Assembly: GCA_965153455.1 (NCBI GenBank)
Contig: OZ234498.1
Coordinates: 2,418,001 to 2,482,000, forward strand
Length of the DNA stretch: 64,000 nt
Direction of reading: 5' to 3'
Source of the DNA: Sphagnum compactum
Lineage: Eukaryota > Bryophyta > Sphagnopsida > Sphagnales
The position numbers and the translations under genes are program-made. Shown in pieces: positions 47,938 through 60,023 of the stretch; positions within the stretch are counted from its first letter, which is position 1; each line of letters opens with the position of its first letter. The notes beneath the pieces were generated by a model. It saw nothing but the letters and a program-made list of their open reading frames with translations, was not told the DNA's origin and did no database searches.

Positions 47938-50900
47938 CTAATTTAGAGTTCCTCTGCATTCGGAGGAACCACAAAAGCAAGGAATTTTGTCATCCGCCTC
48001 GTCGTAATTGAACTTGTAGTCATACGTAATCTCCTCGCAAGCAAATATGTCCCTCTTTGCAAAGAAGATCACCTGGCCCACCACCACATTGCCAAACTCC
48101 AATTTCAGGAAACCATGTATGCGCCTCAAAAGAACGGTGCCCATTGATTTAAGCAAGCTCCTTACAGTGAACGAGGGTTCAGGGTTGTGTTCTCCCACAG
48201 TTCAACAAAAATACCATCACCACATTTGAGTGCCATAACAACCTGACGATCAAATATGTCACAAGGGTGGTGATACCTATACCTTTTTCAGATTGTCGAC
48301 ACAGATCACCTTTGCAACACAATTGGGCTGCACAAGTACCCACGCAAACCCATAGAGGTAAGTAAGTAGTAGTTTGAAGCTATAGCCTTACGTGATGAGT
48401 TCATCACTTTTCTCTGCTCCCAACAAGTTTGATGTATCCACTGTAAGTACCAAGGAAAAAATCCTAAACCCTATACTCAAGGGAAAAACTGCTACATTTT
48501 GTTTTTGACCCTGACGCAGGAATTTATTACCGAGCACGAATGGTTGACAAAGCGTGCAATGCCTCCCTTGCGAGTGGCATCAATAATTTGGTCAAAATCT
48601 ATTCGGAAGAGGTAACATGCACCCTGATATTGCAACCGCTTCCCAGAGTGGTACTCAATCTCCCGCTTGTCGGCAACCCGTGATCCAACAATCTCCCCTA
48701 TGTACTCCACAACCTGGTAACATGACAAACAATTATAAGATGATGGATGTCTACTTGTATGCCAGATTTTGGGGCTCAAACTACTGGTGCAGCATGTGTA
48801 GAATTTTTGCTGAAAGTTTGAACCTTTGGTGACTATCTCTGACATCAAGCTCTGGTCAAAGGTTCCAGCCATATGCTCTTCAGCAGGATCTTTCTAGATC
48901 TGGCAGAAATGGCACATCTTGTGCTACAACTGGAGGCTGCAGGAAAACTTTATTCCCCCAAACGTTTGACAGAAAATTCACAACTGATCTGGAATAGAAG
49001 CAGCTGCTGCTTCTTACCACTTCACCCTCAGCAATGAACTTCTTTGTGTAGAGTCCAAGGGCATGAATTCCTGACTTATATACAGCAAGCCGCGTCCACC
49101 CTTTCTTCTGTTTGAATCTCAAATATTCCTGCAATTTCAAGAAAGGATACAAAGGCAACTGATTTAGTACCCTGGTGATTGATTCTTTCCATAACACAGG
49201 AATAATGATTCTCGTCAGCATCTAAACCTGTGCTTTCAGAGAAATAAGGGACTTATACATCCTGTATATCTAGCCAGCATGTTTGGTCAATATGCAACAA
49301 GCAGGATGGGCTGCCTACTCCCCCCCAATTCATTGTCACCACACAACTTTAACAAACAACCTGAAACCCTAAACACAATTTTCCCTCCTTGATAATATCA
49401 TCAGAAGCATAATTCAGAGTTTCTCAAGGCTAAAAATATGTAAAAGGGGATGCTGTCAAAAGGAGATACAGACAGACCTGATGATCACACTTCATGACCG
49501 GAGGTCAAAGGAGCTACAGACATACCCAACAATCACACATCATGACTGAGGGTCAAAGGAACTACTACAGACATACCCGACGATCACACTTCATGACTGA
49601 GGGTCAAAGGAGCTACAGACATATGCAATGATCACACTTCATGACCAAGGGTCAAAAGAGCTAACTACAGACATACCCGATGATCCCGATGATCACACTT
49701 CATGACTGAGTTTGCAGGCTTGATAAATCGTCGTGCGGATGACTTGTGATCCTTGATGTGCAGCCATGCTGCAACTTGTTCAGGTGTGACAGTGGTGTTC
49801 CCTGCTAGGTTTAGCTGGTACTGCAACTTGGCTCTTTCTTCCAAAGAGTGTCTTCCCTTGTAGGCCTGCAAGTGCTCTAAGGACATAATGGTCAGACTAC
49901 TACTTTGCTGTTTGCAAGTGTGTCCGAAGTACCAAAGAGGTCAGTGAGCAGAGTTCAGTACCTCATCAAAAGCAATAATGTGAGATCAGGAACTAGCAGG
50001 TTTTTAGGGTTTAGGGTTTTTTGGCAAGGATCAGCCTTAGAGAAAGATATGGCCAGCTCAAAGTTGCACTGTTATTTCTTGTGTAGGTGCGATGCACAAA
50101 CTGCATGGAAAATTACCTCTGTGCGTGCACAAGTTTCTCGAGCAGTGACAGGCTGGGAATCCTTGACTTCAGCAGCAGTGCCATCCACCATATCCTTTCC
50201 ACCACTGCCATGCTGCAAGCATCTGCCAAAAAAGCCCACTTGGTCGCTTCCATCCTGTACTGTCTCACTCTGTAACAAACCCTGCATGACAAAACAAATC
50301 GCACATGTATGTCAAACTTTGATGGATCACATGAAACCATCTTATGCAATGTACCTGATGCCTTCCCCAACATTATATAACTGTAACCCATTGTTTCTTT
50401 CACTAACCATGAATATGCAATTTTGTGTTCATCGGGTTCAAGATGATAGAGAAGCAAATGTAGATTTCCATGGAGACACATGAACCCATTTGCCAATAAA
50501 ACAGAATGGGTTTTCCCCATGACCTTACCTTCTCATGAGCACACCAAGGATGAAAACGAACAGAACATTTTGTTACACGGCACTGGATGCAGGATCCACC
50601 TTTGCGCTTACAGATGGAGCAGAGCTGCAAGATGGAGGCAACCAAATATTTTTAGAAACCCTAAACTGACATGCAAATTTTCAGCTTCTAGCAAAAGAAG
50701 AGGCATGTTTTTTACACTGGTAAATCAACCCCCTGTGAGTGAAAGAATCCAGGCTTTCAGTTCAGAAGTACAAAGTACAGATGTGCTCTTAGCACCCTAG
50801 CATCAAATGTAGTTCTATTTTGCACCATAGCAATGGTCAAGCTGATTTAGAACAGGAGACAACACAGGAACTTGTTCCTTCATGTGAGAGGTCACAAAAG

Positions 50901-53900
50901 TGGGCAAAAGCTTACCAGTTTCCTGCGAGCAACAGAAACACCTGAGACATCAAAAACCCCCATTGTCCCCATATTGAGGCAGCGGGTGCCAGGCATCCAG
51001 AGTGTGCACACCATGTGTGCCCATTGTTTGGCTGCTGGATCAGCAGCTGCAGCTCGAACTGTATTATCAGATCTCCATGTATCATCTGGCCATTGATCCA
51101 TGTTGCTTTCAGTGGTAAAGCTGTGGACATCTGGATGACTACTGGAAATCTTGCAATCGTCTGGCTTTGAACTACCACATGTCCTGCAGAAAGACCCATC
51201 CTTTGCTGTCTTGCTGCAGCCACATGGTTCACAGCTGGCTCTGTTCCCGAAAACTTTGCCTGTTACAACAACTGATACATCCTCTAGTGACTCAGGCCTG
51301 CCATTTGCCAAAGAATGTCCCTCCATCTCTTTTGTGTGCACATCCAATGCCCTTCTCTCCCTTGCACTTTCAAGATCATGCCATGCCTGCAGCAGTCCAT
51401 TGACAAAACCTCGAGATTTCTTAACACGGGTCATTGCTCCACCGCCAAAACCACAAAGCACACAAACCTGCGCACACAACACAGCCACAATTAGTTAACA
51501 AAACATGAGTAAACAGTTAATAGACTGCAGTACATGCAACTTCTTTGAACCTACAAAACCATAGACCACATAGGCAGATGCAATAATGCATTCATTCTGA
51601 AATGCTCCCCTTTTCTTGAAGATGAAACCCAAAGATAATGCCCCAAAGCAGATGTGTGCTCACCGGATTGACCACACTAAACTTGCATGTTCTACAAAAC
51701 CAGGGACCTTTTGGGATCTTGGATACCCCATAACATGCCTGATGAACCTGTCAGTCCAAAACAGAAACAGGAGATCTGATCAGGATAAAATCACACTGAC
51801 AAACCTAATCACCACAGTGGTTGAGCCAGCCAGATTTGCAAACCTTCTGCAGACATAGTGCCAACCCAAATCCAGTCTTCAAAACAACTCTGGATTTTCA
51901 GCACAAATCAAGACCCAAAACAACCAATAGCCTACTCTGACCTTGACATCCAGCATCAATCTTCAATGAGGAGAAAGGCCTCCTTGAGAAAAGGCCTAAG
52001 AAGAAGAAGCAGTTGGTTGGGCATCACCTTCACAGCGCAGCGACCACAGGACAGAAGCCTGTTGAAGCAGTCAGTTATAGATGTACCACTGCAAACATCA
52101 CAGCCTGTATATTGACCAGCATTGGCAAAACCAGAGGCTTCTGCTCCTTTGCTCTTCTGTAAAGCAGAAGTCTTCTCTCCACATTCCAGGGGTGGACATT
52201 TGCCCTTTTTTGCAGCCTTTGCACTGTTCAAAGGGCTCTCAAGCTTTGACTTCTTCAGCTTGTATTTGTGGGGAGAAGGCCCATCAAAACTGCAACACCA
52301 ACCAACCGACTGACCACTTTCAGCAAAACAGTTGTCCAGCTAAGAAAACTATCAGGGTTTAGGGTTTAGGGCTTAGGGTTTAGACCCTGTCTCAAACCCA
52401 CAGAATACTGCATGTCAAGTTACCTCTCAGGAATTTTGTCCTTCATGTCCATGTTCCCCTTCTTGATCTTCAGTCTCTTGGCAGTGACGTCAAAACCTTC
52501 GGATGACTCACGAGCTCTCTTCAGCAAAGGTGATCTCTCATGATCTGCAGTCATGCCTTTTGCTTGAATCTCCTTTGGCGTTCTTGGATGCCTGGCCAAA
52601 TGCTGTACCACCTTGTTGACCTTTGCATTCTTGGGATCCATAAGTACTTCTTTCATTTGACTCCACTTCACACCCACTTTGCTAGGGTAACCCAGCTTTC
52701 TTGATGGCATGATGTCAGAAGCAGCATCATTATAAAAACCAGGCCTTGGAATCCCAGTGCCTACTTCTGGACGGAATGTCACACATTTCACATCCACAAC
52801 ACAAGAAGCATTTTGATGATGAACTTGTGCTGAGCTCTCTCCTCCTTCTGCAACTGCAGATTCATTGCCGAGATCTGACTGGGCATCTTCACTCCTATGC
52901 CACTCAACATTCCTTCGACTTGGCGGGTTTGTCCTGATGGACCGCCCACTTCGAGGGATGGTATCTACGCTCTCCTGGAAGGTGGTGGGTGATGATGGCG
53001 TATCATGCTTGTGAGCTTCCAGCAAATGTATGCCCTCGTCAACAAAATCAAAAACCTCTGCCCCTTGCCCAGGCAGCTGGTTACTCTTGCCACTTAACTC
53101 CAACAGACTCCGAACTTTCCGAGCCTCCTCCTTATGCAAGACTCTCAAACCCTTGATCACCTTTTTCGGGTCCTTCAGCGGAAGTTGGGGGACTTTCTCT
53201 TGGTCAACATGGGTGACAGGATTGGTAGCCATATCCACTTGTGGTGAATCTCCCTTCTTGTGGGCTCTAACATCAGCAGCTCCCTTCAGAGCCTCCCTTG
53301 CTGTTGTCCTAGACTTAGAGGAGGGTATGGGGTCAGCAGGCTGCTTCAGTATGTCACTCAAAGACACCATCCGTCCATTTCGGGGACTTGGGCATCTGTT
53401 TGGTATCCTCACGCTCCTGAAATTCTCTGTCATGTGATGGGACACTACATGATTTGTTTGTGCCTTGGTCATGACAGCAGGAGTGTTAGATCCTGAATCC
53501 CTCTTCTTCAGGAGAGACACTTTTGTTGTGTCAGAGTTGTCTAACAATGACACTTGAGCCGGCTTCTCTACAGGAGCAAGAATCCCTGAGCCACCATCTA
53601 TCCCTGAGTGTTTACCGGGGCCAAGATTTGTGCGCAGAGCTCTTTTCGCTTTCTGCCGATTCACCCCTTGAGGCACTCGTAACAAAACCGTTTCATTCTT
53701 GCGCTGGGGCACCTGAGTAGTACCTTCTCCTTCATTTGTGATTGTTTCAACAGTGCGTTCTTTACCTTGAGCAACTGACGCACTTGAATGGTTGTCACTC
53801 CCAAGTGGAACCCTTCGCCATTTCAATGCCTCCTTCTCTGTGGGGATTTTCAATGCTATTCCTCCTCCCTGAATCTCACCTGACCGATCAGGCCTGACGT

Positions 53901-56900
53901 CTGGTTCCACATTCTTGTTGCCTACCTCTGGCTTCTCCACCTGTTCCTCCTCGGCTTCAGCATTATACTCTGATAATGCCATCGTCTTTGCTTTCTTGGA
54001 CTCTCCTGCACCAACATCAGAATCTAGCCGCTTCCATTTCATAGTGCGACGCCGTTTCTTCTCCCTGGTATTTACAACTGCTTCAGGTTCAGTTTCCTCC
54101 TCCTCCTCCTCTTCAACTTCCTCTGTCTCATGCCACGCACCTCTGGACCTCTGAATGCCCCTCTTCATCAGAGGCCTTGTCACGACATTGGTTGAAGGGC
54201 ATCCTAGAGAAGAGGGGGATTCATGTTTACTGAGATCTCCTGGTGTTGAGATGGGGTCTGCAGTTGCAACCCCCATATCAACACCATCAGAGGAAGAGCA
54301 TTTGCCTATTCCAGAGCCCTCATCAAGCACCCCATTGGGTCCAAGTGATTTACCCAGGGACTGACCCACCAGCATATTGTTACAATCTTCTACTGCTTTC
54401 TCATTCCCTTCATCAGAAAGCCCACTCAAGACATTTTCTGAGCTCTTGGAACAAACATCCGATGGTGCATTCAGCACTCTCAAGCTGCCCGCAACGTCTG
54501 ATGTACCCTTCGCTGCTGTATCCGACAACAGATCTTCGTTCAGAGGAACCTGTGATTTGCCTGCTCCTCCAGTACTCTCATCAAGCTGCTGCTCCTTTTG
54601 TTCCTCACCAGTTGCTGAGAATGGGTGGTGGCCATTGTGCTCTCTCAAGCTCTGCTTGGTTGTCTTCCCTACCTTGGCAAAAGCAATCTCAGCATTTGGG
54701 GCAGAAGAAGAATTCACTTGTTGCTCCTGGGAGCCATTGATCAGCGTCTGTCTGACTGTCTCCAGCTTCATTGCACTGAGGCCCTTCTCTTTCAGGCAGA
54801 CTTGGCCTGCAAGCCTGGAACACAGAAATGCAACAGATATGTGTCAGCAAGATGCCTGCTCAGCTGTGCAGCTATGCAACCTGAAGTGTAGGCAAAACTA
54901 CAGCTATAGGTCGGAGGGATCAGCCATATCTGGAGCAGATATAAACCCAATGGTGGATGTTGAAAAGCTATTAATCTGCTTCAAACTTACGGCAGACAAC
55001 AAGTCTCCAAGAAGCCATGTCCTGAGTTTTGATTGCATTTTCCAGAAGCAACCAGAAAACTGAGTCATGATGTGAGCTAATGCCTGAGAGGTTAGACCCA
55101 TAGAAAACTTAGAACAAGACTTCAAAGAAAAACCCATCCTTCCTGATGCTAAGATCCTCACCTTGGAACCGCTCTTCCCCTTGAGCACAGACTAGCCTTT
55201 CGACACTTCAAGCAAGTGCACTCTATGTCTTCCTTTAATCCAGTTGCTAGGTCAGGCTTCCCTTGAGCTAGAGTGTCCCTTCCCTCTCCACCCCGGGAAT
55301 TCGCCAGTGCTGCTTCTACAACTGCAGACAAAGGGAGCTATTCAGAAACCACATTCTGTCAGAATCTGCAACAGTTTTCAAGCACTGTTGTCAGTACATG
55401 ACCGCCAGTCGGTCATGTTTTTTGCCTTGCCTGAAAAAGAGTTGATAGAAAGGGAAAGTGCACCTTTAGGAGGTTGTGAACAGAGCTCATCATGTCCAGA
55501 ACCGCTTGCTTTTGCAAAACCCTCACAAAGCTCATTACCATGTAATTGTGAAGACTTTAGTTTGGGGGCCCATCCAGGGTTTGTAGCACCTTCCAGCTGT
55601 GGTACCCCCTCTACTGACCAGCCTTGCTTGTCCATCGCTACCTGTTGCTGCTGCTGCTGCTGCTGAGGCACCTCCCACCTCTTTCCACCCATGCTTCCAG
55701 CACACTCCTGCAATGCTTCTGATGAAGGTTGTGCAAATTTTCTTCCATTTGCCACATCATGATTCACATTGCTCTCCTCAAGGGGAGACTTTTGCAGAGA
55801 CATATTATGACTAACCAAGGGTGGTGGTCCATGCTGCTGGTCTCCCATACTTGCAGCATTGTTCAGTGTTGTCTGCTGCTGGTAATGGCCAGTGGCTACA
55901 GATTTGCCCAGCAGTCCGAGACCTGAGGACGTTGGATCCAGTTGACTATCACTCCACCCTGAACAATTATTCACTGGATGAGGTCCTCCTCTTGTTGGGA
56001 AGGATGATGGCCTTGCATTGGAAGGGAAGTTCTCACCACCCACCTTTCCATGTGTGCTGCCCTGATCACTTGGAACAGAAGCTGGGCTCCCAGAACCCAT
56101 GGGTCTATATCCAAATGACAATTGTATAGCATTCTCGAGAAGCCGTTTTCCTGTCTTATTACTTAGCTGCATCAATGCACCTGAACTTAGTTTATCTAAT
56201 GTGGTCCCATTCTCCAAAGTTACACTTCTTCTCAAGCGATCGGCATGTGGTAAATAGTTCCAAGCTGACACATCGATTCCCTTTTCTTTATTCACTATAC
56301 TATCCATGCCTGTAGCCAGCTTGTTCAATTGAGGACTGCTGCAATCAAGTGGTGGCGGAGGAAACTTCATTTGCACATGTTCAGCATTACTTTCTAAATG
56401 CTGGGTAGGGTATGCATTGACTAATTGCCTCATGGACTGCATCAATGGAACATTCATGCCACCCCTGTCTACTTCCCCATTCAACCCATTCAAAGGAGAT
56501 GAGTCCAATCTGCCTCCTCCTCTGGGTCCTTCATACCCAGGCGGAAGATTTCTGTTGGTCAAATGTTGATGCTCACCAACGTGCCCAGCAATATCAGAAA
56601 ATCTTCTGGAAGTTGGATTCTGTATGTCTTGCTGCTTCCTCGCATCCAACACTGCCAGAACCAATCAAAGTCAGGATAAGAAAACAGTTCCAGTACTGGT
56701 CTCTGACTGAAATACCCAATCTTACAGATCTTTCCGGGTGTTCCTCGTTTCTTTCTACCCAGCATACTGGCAGTAATGAGAAGACTCAGCCATGCAACCT
56801 TGACAAAACCTAAAAGAAAAAGAAGACCAAGGAACCCAGAAAGAAAACAGGAACACAAGAAAGAACAAAAAGGGGGAGGAAAAAAAAAACCCAAAAAGAA

Positions 56901-59900
56901 AAGAGGAAGGAAAAATAGGGAACCAATACAGAAAACTTTTGGAAGCTTGATCGTTTGGAGGACAAAATGAATTGTTCTGAAGTGGACAAAATGAATTGTT
57001 CTGAAGTGTACCTCTCTGCACAACTTGATCAAAGAGAAGAGCCTTATGGCGCTCAACTGCTGAGGCGGGCAGAGAAGCCAAAGAGGCCACAAATGAATCC
57101 CCAGCTGGCTGTGTCTGTTGCTGAGAAGGTTGACCAAGCCTCAATTCAAAACTAGACAAGGAGCTCTCTTTCTCCTTGAGCCGTGGTGGCTCTTGCCCAT
57201 CATCCCATCTGTTGGGTGGATAATGTGGCCCATTTGTGGTTTTCCCACCACCCAACAACTGGTGTGCTGGAGGCACAATACATCGCTGATGTCTGTCATT
57301 GATAAAATTGATGTACTCATTCATTGGCATCCCTCCTGACACAGAGGAGTTGTGGAACAACTGACTGTTGCCAGGGTTCACCACCTGATTCCTTGATTTG
57401 CCCTGCTGCTGCTGTGCAGCGGCAGGATCTGAAAACATTTGGCCTGATCCAAACTGCACACCCATATTGCCCACCGGGTATCCTGCCCTACCAAAGCTTT
57501 TCAGCAATGTCTCCCTTGCTTCAAGACTACTGACATGATGAGGTCCAGCATTTGACGGATAATTCATGTTTGAGACTTCTTGACTTGTGGCATGCAACAT
57601 TGAACTGTTTCCAGAGGCAAGCGAGGCATCCCAGACCTGGGTCATTCGGCTTTTCAGAACTGATAGCTTCCCACCACTCGACACATCAACCTCCTTTTGC
57701 CAGCTTTGTGTCACAACAGAATTGTACTTTGCCTGTCCTGCCTCCAACAGATCTAGGTCACTCCAATCCCAGCCCACATTGTCATCTGGCACCTTCACCT
57801 GCAGCCCAAAATTGCTTAGTAGAAGTCACTGAAGCAGCACATACTTCTCTACCTGAGCAAAGATCAGGAGCAGTGCATTACAATACAAAGATTGTAGATG
57901 CAAACAATGCTTGTGAGCTTGCGCATTATCTCTAGAGGAGAAATGTCAGAGTGGTTAAACACATCGAGAAAGTTGCATGCTGCATACTGACCCCATATTG
58001 GCAGAAGAACAGTTTTCTCCACTGCACCAAGTTCTCACCACTTTCCATAAAAACTGCTTCACCAGGATTTACAACACTTTGTATGCCTGCATGCTGCAAA
58101 CACATCAAAAGTCAAAGGGACAAGCTCCAATGTATGATCTCCATTTTACAAGTTCCAATGTACAATCTCCATTCAAACACACAGATCCTCCAAAAACTCA
58201 AATCAGAAACACAAGTAAAACTAGTCACGACTTGCTTGATTGCAAGTGCCAGATACCTACCTGAGTGAATTTTGACACAGACATATGCACGTTGTGGCAA
58301 CTGCAGATGACTCCCAGTCGCCCAACATCTGTCAAGCATAACTCTCCATCTGCAATCCCACTCACAGATTTTAGTCTTTGTGCTCAATGGGCCTTCACAC
58401 ATTGTGATCTGGCAATCCAGGATCAGTGCCACATCCAGCAGTCCAATGTATGTAAAATGTCTTGTCACCCACCAAAGAGAATAACTCCCAGACTTCTCGG
58501 CATGCACATTGAAAAGCACTGGCAACAAAATTTCTAAAGAAAGAACTGATCAAACATGAGCTTTCGTTGAGGTGCTCCTAAGACTCACTCAGATACACCC
58601 CTGAAGAATTTGAGCAGAAGACTCGTGGCCACCCCCCCACAGAAGCTGAACCCGAAGTGGATGGGAGATGGTTGACTCGAGGAGGTCCTGCCATATCTGG
58701 AACACTTGGAGCAGTTCTTTGCAGATCAGAATTAGCAGAAAGGAAAGATGGTGCTTGTACACTTTGACACCGTGGCCTCTGCTGCTGCTGGCTTACAACC
58801 TCAGCGAGCCACTGTGGAGATGGGGTCTGTCGGTTTGCATCCCCTCCTTGTTCATGTGGGCCCCCTCCACAAGTGAAATTCAAATTTGGCTTTACAAGAC
58901 CCAGAGGACCACCAGATGTCCTTGCTACATTTGAGTCCATGTTGTTCTTCTGCACTGCTGCTACAAACTGACCACTGGACAAAATACTTCCATCATGCCC
59001 CTGTCCGGACTGAGGGGTTGCATCTGCTGCCACAGTGCTTGACTTTCCCATCCTGCTGTTCATTCGACTGGAGGATGGAGCATTATGATTGATCGCAGCA
59101 GGCCATCCTCCGTATCCTGCGAGGTTCAAAGAGTTCATGTGACAAAGCTGAGGATTGGAGCCCATGTAAGGTGACCGGGAAGAAGAACTGATGGAGGACG
59201 CATGGTCACGTAACTGCTGTTGCTGCTGCGCTGCCCCAGAGACTAATGCTAAAAGCTCTGATCGTAACCTGTTTGTACTCAGTCCTTGGCCTCCAAAACT
59301 CGACTGATTGAGAGTAGTAGTGCCTGCAGCCTCTTGCCGGATCGTGCGCTCAATGACACAAACCTCCTGAGCCACCTGTGCCACATACGGCTGGGAATTC
59401 TGCCCAGGACTCATATCAAACTGTGCATAAACCCCCCAACAGAATATTCCCAAGACAGATTAGACGGCCTACTGTAAATTCCAAGATGAGTGACATTTGA
59501 TGCATGCTGGGGCCCAATTGCCTGCTCCAAATCAACAAACCAATCCTTGCAACAAATGTGACATATTTCTTTCACAAAACAAACTCCAATTACAACTGTT
59601 GAAGCACTCTGCAACTTCTCTCCTCTTCAGAACCTCTTCAGAGGAGGACTGTTGCTCTCATGATGGTGTTGGTTCCATCTTTTGGGTGCAAACCATGAAG
59701 ATGAAATCAAAGATACTGCAATGTATCACTACCTACCATCACAAAACAGCCAAGAATGTTTTGTACCAGCTAGAGAAAAGTTCAATGCAGATACCCCTCC
59801 TCTCATTGATCCTCTTTCCTTGCCACTGATATCTTGACCCTAGTAGAGATGAAGCTCAGCAGAAGCTCAACCCCAAGTCCCCTACTCATCAAAAGGATAA

Positions 59901-60023
59901 TATTCCTGTCCCTGCACAATCGAGTTGAGTCAAGACTTGTACCTGATTCAATGATGCAGGAAAATGTCCAGGCTGTGCAGAGCTCCGATTCAAGGACGCT
60001 GCTGCCTTCCACACGTCATCCAT
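47938..60023 (-). CDS. Trithorax-like histone lysine methyltransferase with PHD, extended PHD, SET and post-SET domains
   Basis: Seventeen exons in transcript order: 59943-60023, 58599-59420, 57012-57798, 55464-56651, 55162-55321, 54991-55059, 52424-54814, 52028-52289, 51664-51747, 50916-51467, 50529-50624, 50117-50281, 49677-49907, 49018-49128, 48531-48713, 48283-48327, 47938-48072; 2453 residues, all junctions GT-AG and in frame. Residues 1-960 are Gln/Ser/Asn-rich and disordered, with polyQ. A Cys cluster (CTCLKCRK..C) lies near 1000. About 1040-1830 is charged linker with a Glu run. PHD finger at about 1897-1944 (CDVC..CGRC..HQAC..FCRTC). Extended PHD at about 1950-2162 ([43 protein letters not shown]). 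SET at about 2297-2436: [36 protein letters not shown]; post-[16 protein letters not shown] carries the zinc cysteines. MLL/Trx-type catalytic residues are intact, so H3K4 methylation is the likely nuclear activity. No PWWP or FYRN/FYRC was found, unlike ATX1-5. Confidence 0.92.
49456..49710 (-). repeat. Minisatellite copied from the exon 13-intron 13 junction of the SET gene
   Basis: Units of about 48-51 bp start at 49483, 49531, 49582 and 49630, with a partial copy before them, and the related exon copy at 49691. Read on the gene strand each unit is TCATGAAGTGTGATC..., then the donor-like GGGTATGTCTGTAG, then GTCCTTTGACC-like intron sequence. The first part is exon 13 coding sequence (SVMKCDH), so the array repeats a true exon end plus its 5' splice site. 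Copies at 49582 and 49531 keep GG/GTATGTC; the 49630 copy has lost the GT (GCATATG); the first has GGTCTGT. The real exon end also carries an internal 9-bp duplication (GATCATCGG twice). Confidence 0.85.
52354..52381. repeat. Interstitial telomere-type repeat in an intron of the SET gene
   Basis: Four heptamers, AGGGTTT, AGGGTTT, AGGGCTT, AGGGTTT, lie in the intron between exons 7 and 8, about 40 bases inside the donor of the largest exon. Confidence 0.85.
56960..57007 (-). repeat. Perfect 24-bp tandem duplication at a 5' splice site
   Basis: The 24-bp unit GGACAAAATGAATTGTTCTG plus AAGT is repeated exactly, and the second copy ends four bases from the intron 3 donor (GT at 57010-57011) of the SET gene. 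It is inside the intron, and its length is a multiple of three, so the frame remains open through it. Confidence 0.85.

Noticed and set aside
49456-49710. Regularly spaced repeats resembling a CRISPR array
   Set aside because: Units are tandem, the spacers are not unique, the array is in an intron of a eukaryotic gene and copies the exon end.
53030-54740. Several plus-strand frames of 70-165 codons within SET exon 7
   Set aside because: They lie opposite one continuous 2.4-kb minus-strand exon that joins correctly to PHD-coding exons; their peptides are Ser/Leu-rich antisense products.
58112-58528. 138-codon minus-strand frame between SET exons 2 and 3
   Set aside because: It lies in an intron; direct joining of 58599 to 57798 is in frame and phase 0, and the frame's peptide shows none of the low-complexity character of its neighbours.
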